DNA from: JBEIFW01 sp040382215
Lineage (GTDB): Bacteria; Actinomycetota; Acidimicrobiia; Acidimicrobiales; Ilumatobacteraceae
Length of the DNA stretch: 7,896 nucleotides
Direction: 5' to 3'
Assembly: GCA_040382215.1 (NCBI GenBank)
Contig: JBEIFW010000158.1
Location: forward strand, 1 to 7,896
Positions 1 through 6,622 of this stretch are shown in pieces. The notes beneath the pieces were generated by a model, which was not told where the DNA came from, ran no database searches, and saw only the letters and a list, made by a program, of their open reading frames with translations. The translations under genes were made by a program, and so were the position numbers. Numbering within the stretch: the first letter of the stretch is position 1; each line of letters starts with the position of its first letter.

Positions 1-1
1 C

Positions 2-265
2 GGCGGCGGCGGGGCGCGCTCGGCTGCCTACCGCCAGGTGCTCGCCGACCTCGCCGGCCGGCCGGTGGTCGTGCCCGACGGCGACGAGCACGTCGCCCGT
101 GGCGCCTACGTGCAGGCCGCTGCGGTGCTCCACGCCCGTCGCCCCGAGGAGGTGGCGGCGGCATGGGCGCCGCCGCCGGCGTCGGTCACCGAACCGGGCC
201 CGGCCGCGGCCACCGCGGGTGAGGTGCGGGCCGCCTACGCCGCCCGACGCGACCGCGACGTCTGA
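2..265 (+). CDS. xylB: Xylulokinase-type FGGY carbohydrate kinase, C-terminal end (5' partial)
   Basis: Only the last 87 codons are in the window; the frame is open at the left edge and ends in TGA at 263-265. The visible part begins with a Gly-rich GGGGARS loop followed by AYRQVLADLAGRPVVVP and then EHVARGAYVQAAAVL. This is the signature of the FGGY_C nucleotide-binding half of xylulokinases, in which GGGARS contacts ATP and the E-x-x-A-x-G-A helix follows. The expected reaction is ATP-dependent phosphorylation of D-xylulose to xylulose 5-phosphate in the cytoplasm; the sugar specificity cannot be read from this fragment. The last 30 or so residues are Ala/Pro-rich and poorly conserved, as is common in actinobacterial members. 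The next gene starts 11 bp downstream and its ribosome binding site overlaps this stop codon. Another FGGY kinase (glycerol, ribulose or gluconate) is possible but fits less well. Confidence 0.8.
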   Translation, partial: GGGGARSAAYRQVLADLAGRPVVVPDGDEHVARGAYVQAAAVLHARRPEEVAAAWAPPPASVTEPGPAAATAGEVRAAYAARRDRDV

Positions 266-267
266 GG
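263..267 (+). promoter_or_regulatory. Ribosome binding site of the J-domain gene, overlapping the xylB stop
   Basis: TGAGG contains the xylulokinase stop codon and a GAGG Shine-Dalgarno core, 9 bases before the ATG at 277. This supports the ATG start of the J-domain gene and suggests that its translation is coupled to the upstream gene. Confidence 0.45.
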
Positions 268-276
268 TCGGCGTCG

Positions 277-843
277 ATGCCGTCGGAGGACCCCTTCGCC
301 CCGTTCGGGCTCACCGCCGCCGCCACGCTCGACGAACTGCGCGCCGCGCGTCGGCGTCTGGCCAAGCAGCTCCATCCCGACCACGGTGGCGACGAGGCCG
401 GCATGCAGGAGCTCAATCGGGCCTTCGAGTTGGCGGTGAAGGCGAAGCTGCGTCCTCCGGAACCCGCACCGCCGCCGAGCGGCCCTCGGCGCGACCCCGA
501 GCGCATGCGCCGCATGCGCCGCTGGGTCGATCACGACCATCCTTCGTTCTCGATCGAGGCCCTGCCGGCCGAGGCGTTCGAGGCGTTGCTCGTGGCGACC
601 AACTGGCTCGGTGAGGTGCTCGTGGACGATCCGCCCTACGTGCTCGAGGTGCACCTCCACGACCCCGGGCCGTGCTGGTGCCGGCTCGAGCTGTACCCGG
701 AGGCCGGGGCCAGCATGGTGAACCTGACCGTCGTCGGCTCCGGGCACGTCGGCCCGCCGACCGCCGAGGAGGTGCGCGATGCCTACGTCGCCGCCCTCAA
801 CCAGCTCGGCAGCTGGGACCCGTTCGGCGGTGATGCACCGTGA
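277..843 (+). CDS. Small J-domain (DnaJ-like) protein with uncharacterised C-terminal domain
   Basis: A 188-residue protein. Residues 5-52 form a short J-domain: DPFAPFGL, a basic helix II (DELRAARRRLAKQL), the invariant HPD tripeptide at 33-35 followed by HGGD, and helix III (AGMQELNRAFELA). HPD is the Hsp70-stimulating motif, so the protein could recruit or activate a DnaK. There is no Gly/Phe region, no CxxCxGxG zinc repeats and no DnaJ C-terminal substrate domain, so it is not a canonical DnaJ. A Pro/Arg-rich linker (about 58-80) leads to a compact C-terminal region (about 81-188) that is acidic and aromatic, with a CWC motif near 130; I do not recognise its family. No signal peptide or membrane segment is visible. 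Its TGA overlaps the photolyase GTG in a GTGA sequence (840-843), which implies translational coupling. The J-domain call is firm; client and partner are unknown. Confidence 0.85.
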   Translation: MPSEDPFAPFGLTAAATLDELRAARRRLAKQLHPDHGGDEAGMQELNRAFELAVKAKLRPPEPAPPPSGPRRDPERMRRMRRWVDHDHPSFSIEALPAEAFEALLVATNWLGEVLVDDPPYVLEVHLHDPGPCWCRLELYPEAGASMVNLTVVGSGHVGPPTAEEVRDAYVAALNQLGSWDPFGGDAP

Positions 844-2354
844 CCCCCCTCGACACCGTGTGGGTGTTCGGTGACCAGCTCAACCGGGGCATCGGGGCGT
901 TGCGCGACGCCCGTCGGGACCGGGACCGGATCCTGTTCGTCGAGTCCACCGGGCACTGTGCGTCCCGCCCGTTCCACCGCCAGCGGCTCCACCTGGTGCT
1001 CGCCGGGATGCGCCGGCTGGCGGCCGAGCTCGCCGACGAGGGCTTCACCGTCGATCACCGCCGGGCGCCGTCGCTCGCCGCAGGGCTCGCCGCCCACCGG
1101 GCGGAGTTCCGTCCCGGCGTCGTGCGGGCCACCGAACCGTTGTCGTACGGGCTCGATGCGTTCTGCCGCCGAGCGGACGTCGAACTCGTCCGCTCCGAGC
1201 AGTTCCTATGTCACCGCGACGAGTTCGCCGCCTGGGCGAACGGCCGGAACCGGCTGCTGCTGGAGGACTTCTACCGCTGGCAACGCCGCCGCCACGGCTA
1301 CCTCATGGACGGCGACGAGCCCGCCGGTGGGCGCTGGAACCTCGATGCGGACAACCGGGAACGCCCGCCCAAGGACCGCCGCGACTGGCCCGAGCTGCCG
1401 GCCGACCCGCTCGACGAGATCGACCGCGCCGTGCTCGCCGACCTGCCCCCGAGCGCCGTCGGTGCCGACCCGCAGGGCTGGTGGGCCACCTCGCGCGCCG
1501 GCGCGCTCGAACGCCTGGAGCGATTCGTGGCCGAGGTGCTGCCCGGCTTCGGGCCCTTCGAGGACGCCATGCTGCGCACCGACCGCAACGGCGCCAACGC
1601 CTGGCGGTTGGCCCACTCCGGTCTGAGTCACGCCCTCAACGTCGGCCTGCTGCTGCCCGGCGAGGTGTGCGACTCGGTCGATGACGCCTACCGCGCCGGC
1701 CGGGTGCCGCTCGCGTCGGCCGAAGGGTTCGTGCGCCAGGTGCTGGGGTGGCGGGAGTACGTGTGGGGTGTCTACTGGCTGCGCATGCCCGGCTACGTCG
1801 AGGTCAACCACCTCGACGCACAACGGCCGTTGCCGCCGGCCTTCAGGGGTGCGGCGCCCACGGCGATGCGCTGCGTCGCCGAGGCCGTCGAGGGCATCCA
1901 CGAGCGGGCGTGGTTGCACCACATCCAGCGCCTCGTCGTGCTGGCCAACTTGGGCACGACGGCCGGGATCGAACCGATGGCGCTGGCGCGCTGGATGGCC
2001 GAGTCGTTCGTCGACGGCGCCGAATGGGTGATGCTGCCCAACGTGTTGGGCATGGGCACCTTCGCCGACGGCGGGTCGATGTCCACCAAGCCCTACGCCA
2101 CCGGTGGCGCGTACCTGAAGCGGATGAGCGACTACTGCTCGGGTTGCCGGTTCGACCCGGCCAAGCGCACCGGCCCGGACGCCTGCCCGTTCACCACGCT
2201 CTACTGGGACTTCCTCGACCGCAACCGATCCCGGCTGCGGGGCAACCACCGGCTGGCCCAGCCGTACGCCAATCTCGACCGTCTGGGCGACCTCGAGGCC
2301 GTGCGGGCACGAGCAGTCGAGGTGCTCGATCTGTTCGACGCCGGCCGGCTGTAG
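840..2354 (+). CDS. phrB: Iron-sulfur photolyase of the FeS-BCP / PhrB (6-4) photolyase family
   Basis: A 504-residue soluble flavoprotein of the deoxyribodipyrimidine photolyase-related family. The N-terminal Rossmann-like antenna domain starts at VWVFGDQLN (residues 7-15); the C-terminal half is the helical FAD and DNA-binding domain. Diagnostic blocks include HHIQR (360-364), PNVLGMGTFADGG (400-412), TKPYATGG, MSDYCSGCRFDP (429-440) and DACPFTTLYWDFLDR (447-461). Cys345, Cys433, Cys436 and Cys449 match, in exact spacing (88, 3, 13), the 4Fe-4S ligands I recall for Agrobacterium PhrB (350, 438, 441, 454), and His360-His361 match its active-site His pair. Family members use light to repair pyrimidine (6-4) photoproducts with FAD, a lumazine antenna and the cluster. 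The GTG start overlaps the J-domain stop by 4 bp and gives the usual family N-terminus. The position of the surface Trp of PhrB (W342) appears not to be aromatic here. A photoreceptor (CryB-like) role cannot be excluded; repair is favoured. Confidence 0.93.
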   Translation: MTPLDTVWVFGDQLNRGIGALRDARRDRDRILFVESTGHCASRPFHRQRLHLVLAGMRRLAAELADEGFTVDHRRAPSLAAGLAAHRAEFRPGVVRATEPLSYGLDAFCRRADVELVRSEQFLCHRDEFAAWANGRNRLLLEDFYRWQRRRHGYLMDGDEPAGGRWNLDADNRERPPKDRRDWPELPADPLDEIDRAVLADLPPSAVGADPQGWWATSRAGALERLERFVAEVLPGFGPFEDAMLRTDRNGANAWRLAHSGLSHALNVGLLLPGEVCDSVDDAYRAGRVPLASAEGFVRQVLGWREYVWGVYWLRMPGYVEVNHLDAQRPLPPAFRGAAPTAMRCVAEAVEGIHERAWLHHIQRLVVLANLGTTAGIEPMALARWMAESFVDGAEWVMLPNVLGMGTFADGGSMSTKPYATGGAYLKRMSDYCSGCRFDPAKRTGPDACPFTTLYWDFLDRNRSRLRGNHRLAQPYANLDRLGDLEAVRARAVEVLDLFDAGRL

Positions 2355-2367
2355 CACGATCGGCGCC

Positions 2368-3108
2368 GTGACCACCGACGCCGTGCCCTCTTCGCTGGCC
2401 GGCCGTGCGCTGCCCGCCGACACCGTCGGCCTGCTCGAAGGCCTCGTCACCACCCGCTCGATCCGGCGCTACACCGACGAGCCGGTGCCGCCGGATGCGT
2501 TGCGGGCCATGGTGTTCGCAGCGACCCGGGCACCGAGCGGATCGAACCGTCAGCCGTTCCGGTTCGTCGTGCTCACCGACTCGCCGGTGGCGGTGCGGGC
2601 CAAGCGCCTGATCGGCGACTCGGCCCGGGCGCTGTGGGGTGATAAGCGCGAGACCGATCGCTACGACACCGGTTCGGGCACGGTGGCCCATTCGCCCAAG
2701 GCCCGCATGGCGCGCACGATGCAGCGCTACGTGGACGAGTTCGAGCGCACGCCGGTGCTCGTGCTCCCGGTGTTCCTGCGCTATCGGGCGCCCAACGCGG
2801 TGGAGGGTGCCTCGGTGTACCCGGCCTGCCAGAACCTGCTGCTCGCCGCCCGGGCGCTGGGCTACGGCGGTGTGCTCACCGGGTTCCACGGAGCGGTCGA
2901 CGCTGAGCTGAAAGCGCTCCTCGGCATCCCGCGCGAGGCGCTGATCGCAGCGACGATCACCATCGGCCGGCCGGAGGGCAACCACGGCCCGGTCCGGCGC
3001 CGGCCGTTGGGGGAGTTGGTCTTTGGTGACGCGTGGGGCGAGGCGCCGGCGTGGGCCGTCGATCCGCCCGGAACGCGCCACACCCAGGCCGGTCCACCGA
3101 AGGGGTGA
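2368..3108 (+). CDS. Nitroreductase family protein (FMN-dependent oxidoreductase)
   Basis: A 246-residue cytoplasmic protein with nitroreductase-fold landmarks in order: TTRSIRRYTDEPV (28-40), whose Arg residues bind FMN phosphate; APSGSNRQPFRFVVLTD (55-71), the FMN-ring contact; a variable mid-region with a Tyr/Arg-rich insertion (95-145); the dimer helix ASVYPACQNLLLAARALGYGG (148-168); IPREALIAATITIGRPEG (187-204); and RRPLGELVFGDAWG (211-224). Family members form homodimers with FMN at the interface and reduce nitro, quinone, enone or halogenated substrates with NAD(P)H; the actual substrate here is not predictable. The GTG start lies 13 bp after the photolyase stop. No clear Shine-Dalgarno sequence precedes it. 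The stop is followed within 5 bp by the ATG of the MOSC gene. The last 20 or so residues are Pro/Gly-rich and probably disordered. Confidence 0.88.
   Translation: MTTDAVPSSLAGRALPADTVGLLEGLVTTRSIRRYTDEPVPPDALRAMVFAATRAPSGSNRQPFRFVVLTDSPVAVRAKRLIGDSARALWGDKRETDRYDTGSGTVAHSPKARMARTMQRYVDEFERTPVLVLPVFLRYRAPNAVEGASVYPACQNLLLAARALGYGGVLTGFHGAVDAELKALLGIPREALIAATITIGRPEGNHGPVRRRPLGELVFGDAWGEAPAWAVDPPGTRHTQAGPPKG
3100..3105 (+). promoter_or_regulatory. Ribosome binding site deciding the MOSC gene start
   Basis: AAGGGG lies 8 bases before the ATG at 3114, an ideal Shine-Dalgarno distance. This favours ATG 3114 over the in-frame GTG at 3105 (which would overlap the nitroreductase stop as GTGA), GTG 3111, or starts far upstream inside the nitroreductase gene. 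Confidence 0.5.
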
Positions 3109-3113
3109 GCGTG

Positions 3114-3704
3114 ATGGCGGACGAGGGCATGTCGGGCGCCGACGGCGTGGCCGGCCGGGCACCGACCTGGCGCGGCGTGGTCGGGCACCTGCACCGCGCA
3201 CCGGTCGGTGGAGGGGCGATGGAACCGTTGGCGCTGGCCGTGTTCGTGGCCGGTGCAGGTATCGAGGGGGACCGCTACGCCCGGCGCACCGGCACCTACT
3301 CGGACCGCCACCACATCGACCGTCAGGTGACCCTCATCGAAGCCGAGGTGCTCGAGGCGTTGCTGCGTGACCACGGCGTCGTGCTCGAACCGCACGAGCA
3401 CCGCCGCAACGTGACCGTGCGCGGCGTGCCCCTCGGCCATCTCGTCGGCCGGTACTTCTCGATCGGAGCGTGCGTGCTGTACGGCGGCCGGCTGAACGTG
3501 CCCTGCCGCTACCTCGAAGGCACGGTCGGCAAGCCGGTGTTCCGGCCGTTGATCCACCGTTCCGGCCTCAACGCCCGCATCGTGGTCGGTGGCACCGTGG
3601 CGGTCGGTGACCTGGTCACGCCGGTCGACCCGGTGCTGCTCGACCCGGCGCTGCTAGCAGCCAACGACGCCGAGCGATCCGACCCGCCGCCCGAGGTGTT
3701 CTGA
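3114..3704 (+). CDS. MOSC domain-containing protein
   Basis: A 196-residue protein from ATG 3114 consisting almost entirely of a MOSC domain (molybdenum cofactor sulfurase C-terminal fold). Landmarks in order are GAGIEGDRYA (48-56), RQVTLIEAEVLEAL (70-83), HRRNVTVRGVPLGHLVGRYFSIG (96-118), PCRYLE (130-135) with the conserved MOSC cysteine at Cys131, and RSGLNARIVVGGTVAVGDLV (149-168). In characterised MOSC proteins this cysteine binds the molybdenum cofactor or transfers sulfur. E. coli YcbX and YiiM, for example, reduce N-hydroxylated bases. This stand-alone protein has no fused NifS-like, ferredoxin or 3-alpha domain, so its redox partner would have to be separate. It is the last gene of the + strand block, 5 bp after the nitroreductase. 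Its final 89 bp overlap the convergent secreted-protein frame. Family assignment is secure; the reaction is not. Confidence 0.88.
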   Translation: MADEGMSGADGVAGRAPTWRGVVGHLHRAPVGGGAMEPLALAVFVAGAGIEGDRYARRTGTYSDRHHIDRQVTLIEAEVLEALLRDHGVVLEPHEHRRNVTVRGVPLGHLVGRYFSIGACVLYGGRLNVPCRYLEGTVGKPVFRPLIHRSGLNARIVVGGTVAVGDLVTPVDPVLLDPALLAANDAERSDPPPEVF

Positions 3705-4410
3705 GGCGGTCGCCGAGGGCCCAGCGGATCCGGATCGGGTCGACGTAGACGCCGTCGACCAGCCACTCACCGCCGGTCGCCCGCAACTGGAGGTAGATGT
3801 CGGCCGAATCGCCGCCGCTGTAGACGGCGCCGGTGTCGAAGATCGGCGAGATCGCCCACTCGCGGCTCCCCGTCCCCTCGATCGTGTAGGTCTTGGTCGC
3901 CGTGTGCTCGGGCCGCCTGCTCCCGACCGCGACGCGCGCCACCTGCACGACGGCAACCTCGAGTTTCGTGCCGACAGGACCGGGCCGGTACGCGAACCGG
4001 ATGGTGCCCTCGTTGCGTTTCACGCAGATCGTCCGTGAGACGTTTGCGCCGCTGCTCGGCTTGGTCGAGACCCGGAGGCTCTTGGTGCCGCCCGACCCGC
4101 GAAGGCCGAAGGTCTCGTTGCGGCCAACGACGACGGAGTCGTCGAGGCGGAACGTTCCTCCCCCAGGGAGCGGGTAGGACAACCCCACCCAGCCGGTCAG
4201 GCCGTTCTCGATGCCACCGTTGGGCATCAGGAAGTAGAAGTTCGGATCGTTCCACCGTTGGAAGACCTGGGCGTCGTCGCGCACGCCGCAGGGGTCCGGG
4301 TTGTTGTACTTCGCCTGGGCCGTGGCGGCGCCGGCGCTCAGGACGGTGGTGACGGCGACGGCTGCTGCGACCCGGCGTGCCGTTCGCTTCGTGTGTGATC
4401 GTTCCCGCAT
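3616..4410 (-). CDS. Small secreted protein, probable beta-sandwich (carbohydrate-binding-like), function unknown
   Basis: The frame encodes 264 residues from ATG 4410-4408, with a GAGG-type ribosome site just upstream (4414-4419). Residues 1-33 are a classic Sec signal peptide: a basic start (MRERSHTKRTARR), a hydrophobic Ala/Val core, and an AQA signal peptidase I site before Lys34. The mature part has one likely disulfide (Cys41, Cys129), an N-terminal PNGGIENGLTGW block (63-74), many Ser/Gly/Thr-rich predicted beta strands, and WLVDGVYVDP (216-225). I recall similar secreted actinobacterial proteins of unknown function with a jelly-roll look. There are no catalytic residues, membrane anchor or LPXTG motif. 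Residues from about 230 onward are Arg/Ala/Pro-rich, unlike the rest, and the terminal 29 lie antisense to the MOSC gene, so the true domain probably ends near residue 229. The gene lies 81 bp after the hydratase gene on the same strand, so it may have its own promoter. Confidence 0.75.
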   Translation of the reverse strand: MRERSHTKRTARRVAAAVAVTTVLSAGAATAQAKYNNPDPCGVRDDAQVFQRWNDPNFYFLMPNGGIENGLTGWVGLSYPLPGGGTFRLDDSVVVGRNETFGLRGSGGTKSLRVSTKPSSGANVSRTICVKRNEGTIRFAYRPGPVGTKLEVAVVQVARVAVGSRRPEHTATKTYTIEGTGSREWAISPIFDTGAVYSGGDSADIYLQLRATGGEWLVDGVYVDPIRIRWALGDRLRTPRAAGRIARRRWLLAAPGRAAPGRPA

Positions 4411-4413
4411 GGG

Positions 4414-4419
4414 TCCCTC
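4414..4419 (-). promoter_or_regulatory. Ribosome binding site of the secreted-protein gene
   Basis: On the - strand this reads GAGGGA followed by CCC and ATG. The GAGG core is 5 bases from the start codon. It supports the chosen start, which also yields a complete signal peptide. I see no convincing -10/-35 pair in the 81 bp between this gene and the hydratase stop. Confidence 0.4.
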
Positions 4420-4491
4420 GTCGGTCGCTCCCGCGGACTCCAGCGCCGCTTGAGGATCACCTGTCGGATTCCTGCATCGTCCGGGAAGGCC

Positions 4492-5417
4492 TCAACGAGC
4501 GGCGACGGCGTCGACGAGCCCCCAGCGCAGGGCCGTGGTCGCCTCGACCGGGCGCCCGGTGAGCCCGAGCAGCGCCGTGCGCTGCGGACCGATGCGGCGG
4601 GGCAGGCTGACCGTGCCGCCGGCGCCGGGCACCAGGCCGAGGGGAACCTCGGGCAGCCCGCAGCGGGTGTCGGGGTCGGCCACCACCCGGTGGGCGAACG
4701 CCGACAGCTCGATGCCCGCGCCCAGGCACGACCCGTGGAGCCGTACCTCGATCCGCTCGCCATCGCGGCCAGCAGCCGGGCCGGGCTGCGGGTGAGCCGG
4801 GTGAGGTGTGCGGTGCCGATGTCGGGGAACGTGCCGAAGGTGTCGAGGTCGCCGCCCGAGCAGAACGACGGGCCGTCGCCGTCGAGCACCACTCGTTCGA
4901 TCGAGTCGTCGACGAGGGCGAGCTGGAACGCCTCGGCCAGCGCGTCGCGCATCGACGGCGAGAACGCGTTGTGCACGTGGGCCCGATCCAAGGTGATGCG
5001 CAGCACGGTGTCGTCACGAACGACGCGCAGCGGCGGGCCGTCCTCCGGGCCGCGGTCGCGCACCGGCCGGGACGCCCGCCAGCGGGCGAACTCGGGGCTG
5101 CCCTGCAGCATCGAGTACGTCGTCGACTCCGCGACGAGTCCGGCTTCGATCGAGCGCCACGCCCCGCTGCGCAGCAGCAGCACGAACGACACCGCCGTGA
5201 TCGGGGAGCGCTCGCAGGTGGCAGCGACGACGTCGAGCGTGGCCGCATCCTCGAGCACCACATCCGCCCACGGCGCCGGCGAGGTGGTGGCGACGACGAC
5301 CGGCAACGACACCGGCACGGCCACCTCGGTACCGTCCGGCTCGACGATCACCAACGGCCCTAGGGCTTCGGTGGCCCAGGGCGAACGGAGGACCGCGCCC
5401 AGCTCGCCGGCGTCCAC
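4492..5417 (-). pseudogene. Enoyl-CoA hydratase/isomerase family gene interrupted by one frameshift near 4758
   Basis: Two - strand frames together make one crotonase-family protein. The first, from GTG 5417, carries residues 1-219, with a non-crotonase N-terminal region (1-128, including AGLVAESTTYSMLQ) and the first crotonase half: HNAFSPSMRDAL (149-160) and GPSFCSGGDLD (182-192). After ATG GC at about 4758 the homology moves to another frame: ERIEVRLHGSCLGAGIELSAF, then LPEVPLGLVPGAGGTVSLPRR, ending in TGA at 4494-4492. Adding one C (GGC to GGCC) gives a continuous 308-residue protein. Its Glu237 and Glu257 are spaced 20 apart, like the catalytic Glu144 and Glu164 of rat mitochondrial enoyl-CoA hydratase. 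Without correction, the first frame reads on to 4338 with unrelated sequence and loses both glutamates. The intact family hydrates or isomerises enoyl-CoA thioesters. The start lies 5 bp after the DUF1015 stop, so the two are co-transcribed. The cause could be a sequencing error or a genuine recent mutation. Confidence 0.85.
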
Positions 5418-5422
5418 GGGGA

Positions 5423-6622
5423 TCAGTCCGAAGCCGGACGGATCACCAGACCCGTACGGGGCTTCGGGGCGAAGAACGTCGACTTGGGCGGCATCAGCAC
5501 CCGCTCGTCGGCGGTGCGCTGGATCTCGGCGATCGACACCGGACGCAACAGCACGGCCGCCTGGGCCCGACCGTTGCGCAGTGCGGCCAGCACGTGCTCG
5601 ACGCCGTGCTGGTAGGTCTTGGTGTGGGCCACCCCCTCGAGGGCGGCTTCGAGCCGCAGCGAGTCGAGATCGCGCAGGCCGGCGAACCGCTCCGGTCGGG
5701 GCACGAGGAACTCCCCGGTGCCGTCGGGGTGGACCAGGCACAGCGCCCCGGCCTCGGCCATGCGGGTGGTGATCGTGGCGTCGACAGCGCCGGCCGACCG
5801 GCGCTCGAAGAAGGCGTCGAGCCGACCGGCGAGGTCGGCCGAGGTGCCCTCGAGGTCGGTGAGCAACCGGTGGATGGCCTGGATGAACAGGTGCTCGGGG
5901 GCGAGCTGGACGACGAAGGTGAGGGTGAGGTCCCACGGACCGGCCCCACCGCCGTGGGCGGCGCGTTGCTCGGCGGCGTACGTACGGCTGATGGCGTAGC
6001 GGTGGTGGCCGTCGGCGATCACCACCGGGGCGGCCTCGACGACGGCCTGCAGCTGCGCCACGGCACCGGGATCGTCGATACGGGCGAGGTCGTGGCGGAC
6101 CCCGGCGTCGTCGGTGAAGGCACCGAGCTCGGTGGCCGGCGCGGCGGCGACGGCGTCGGCCAGGTCGGACGCCATCGACAGGCCCCACACCGCCGACAGG
6201 TTCATCCCGGTGGACCGGGTCAGGTCGAGCCGATCGGTCTTGGCCTTGGGCGTGGTCTGCTCGTGCGGGAGCACCCCGTCGCCGCCCTCGGGCACGACCT
6301 CGAGGCCGCCGAGCAGGCCAATGGTGCGATGCACCACGCCCGTCTCGTCGGTGAAGGTCATCGACGACCGGTAGAAGGCAGGTGCGTCCTGCACCAGCAC
6401 CCCGGATGCCAACCACGACCGCAGCGTGGCGGCGGCCGCGTCGTAGCGCCCGGGTCCGTCGGCCTCGACGGGCACGTCGATCACGACGACGTTGTGCGGA
6501 TGCCGGGCCGCCAACGCGGCGCGGTCGTCGTCGGACAGCACGTCGTAGGGCGGGGCGGTCACGTCGGCCAGCGGCGCGCCGTCGGCGTAGCGCACGGCCG
6601 GGAAGGGCTCGAAGCGGGGCAC
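5423..6622 (-). CDS. DUF1015 family protein
   Basis: A 399-residue cytoplasmic protein from GTG 6622-6620, giving the typical family N-terminus FEPFPAVRY followed by DVTAPPYDVLSDDDR (20-34) and RHPHNVVVIDVP (40-51). Later family blocks are FYRSSMTFTDETG (83-95), GVLPHEQTTPKAKTDRLDL (116-134), NLSAVWGLS (141-149), VIADGHHRYAISRTY (201-215) and the C-terminal PPKSTFFAPKPRTGLVIRP (378-396). The conserved HE, GHHRY and K-S-T-F-F residues suggest an enzyme active site, but the family has no function I can state with confidence. Full length matches the family. A GTG-started version is preferred over an upstream extension, which would run through the start of the divergent phosphatase gene and has no conservation. 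It heads the - strand block, 5 bp before the hydratase gene, and is divergent from the HAD gene with only 19 bp between start codons. Confidence 0.9.
   Translation of the reverse strand: MPRFEPFPAVRYADGAPLADVTAPPYDVLSDDDRAALAARHPHNVVVIDVPVEADGPGRYDAAAATLRSWLASGVLVQDAPAFYRSSMTFTDETGVVHRTIGLLGGLEVVPEGGDGVLPHEQTTPKAKTDRLDLTRSTGMNLSAVWGLSMASDLADAVAAAPATELGAFTDDAGVRHDLARIDDPGAVAQLQAVVEAAPVVIADGHHRYAISRTYAAEQRAAHGGGAGPWDLTLTFVVQLAPEHLFIQAIHRLLTDLEGTSADLAGRLDAFFERRSAGAVDATITTRMAEAGALCLVHPDGTGEFLVPRPERFAGLRDLDSLRLEAALEGVAHTKTYQHGVEHVLAALRNGRAQAAVLLRPVSIAEIQRTADERVLMPPKSTFFAPKPRTGLVIRPASD

Noticed and set aside
1206..2453. Long open frame on the - strand opposite the photolyase gene (415 codons)
   Set aside because: It is antisense to a strongly conserved gene, its translation is low-complexity Arg/Gly/Val/His-rich with no motif, and long shadow frames are expected at this GC content.
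3033..3113. Upstream extension of the MOSC gene to a start at 3033
   Set aside because: It would overlap the nitroreductase gene by 76 bp and adds an Arg/Pro/Gly-rich stretch with no conservation. AAGGGG at a good distance supports ATG 3114.
3690..3760. Intrinsic terminator between the convergent MOSC and secreted-protein genes
   Set aside because: I found no stable hairpin followed by a T-run on either strand; the genes overlap with no spare room.
4450..5772. Long + strand open frame across the hydratase and DUF1015 genes (440 codons)
   Set aside because: The translation is Arg/Ser/Ala/Thr-rich without recognisable domains, while the opposite strand encodes two conserved protein families.
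4338..6416. A 692-codon - strand open frame as a single large protein
   Set aside because: Its first part is an out-of-frame reading of DUF1015, its middle is the hydratase N-terminal half, and its end is out-of-frame sequence after the frameshift. Only the part from 5417 to about 4758 is real coding sequence in this frame.
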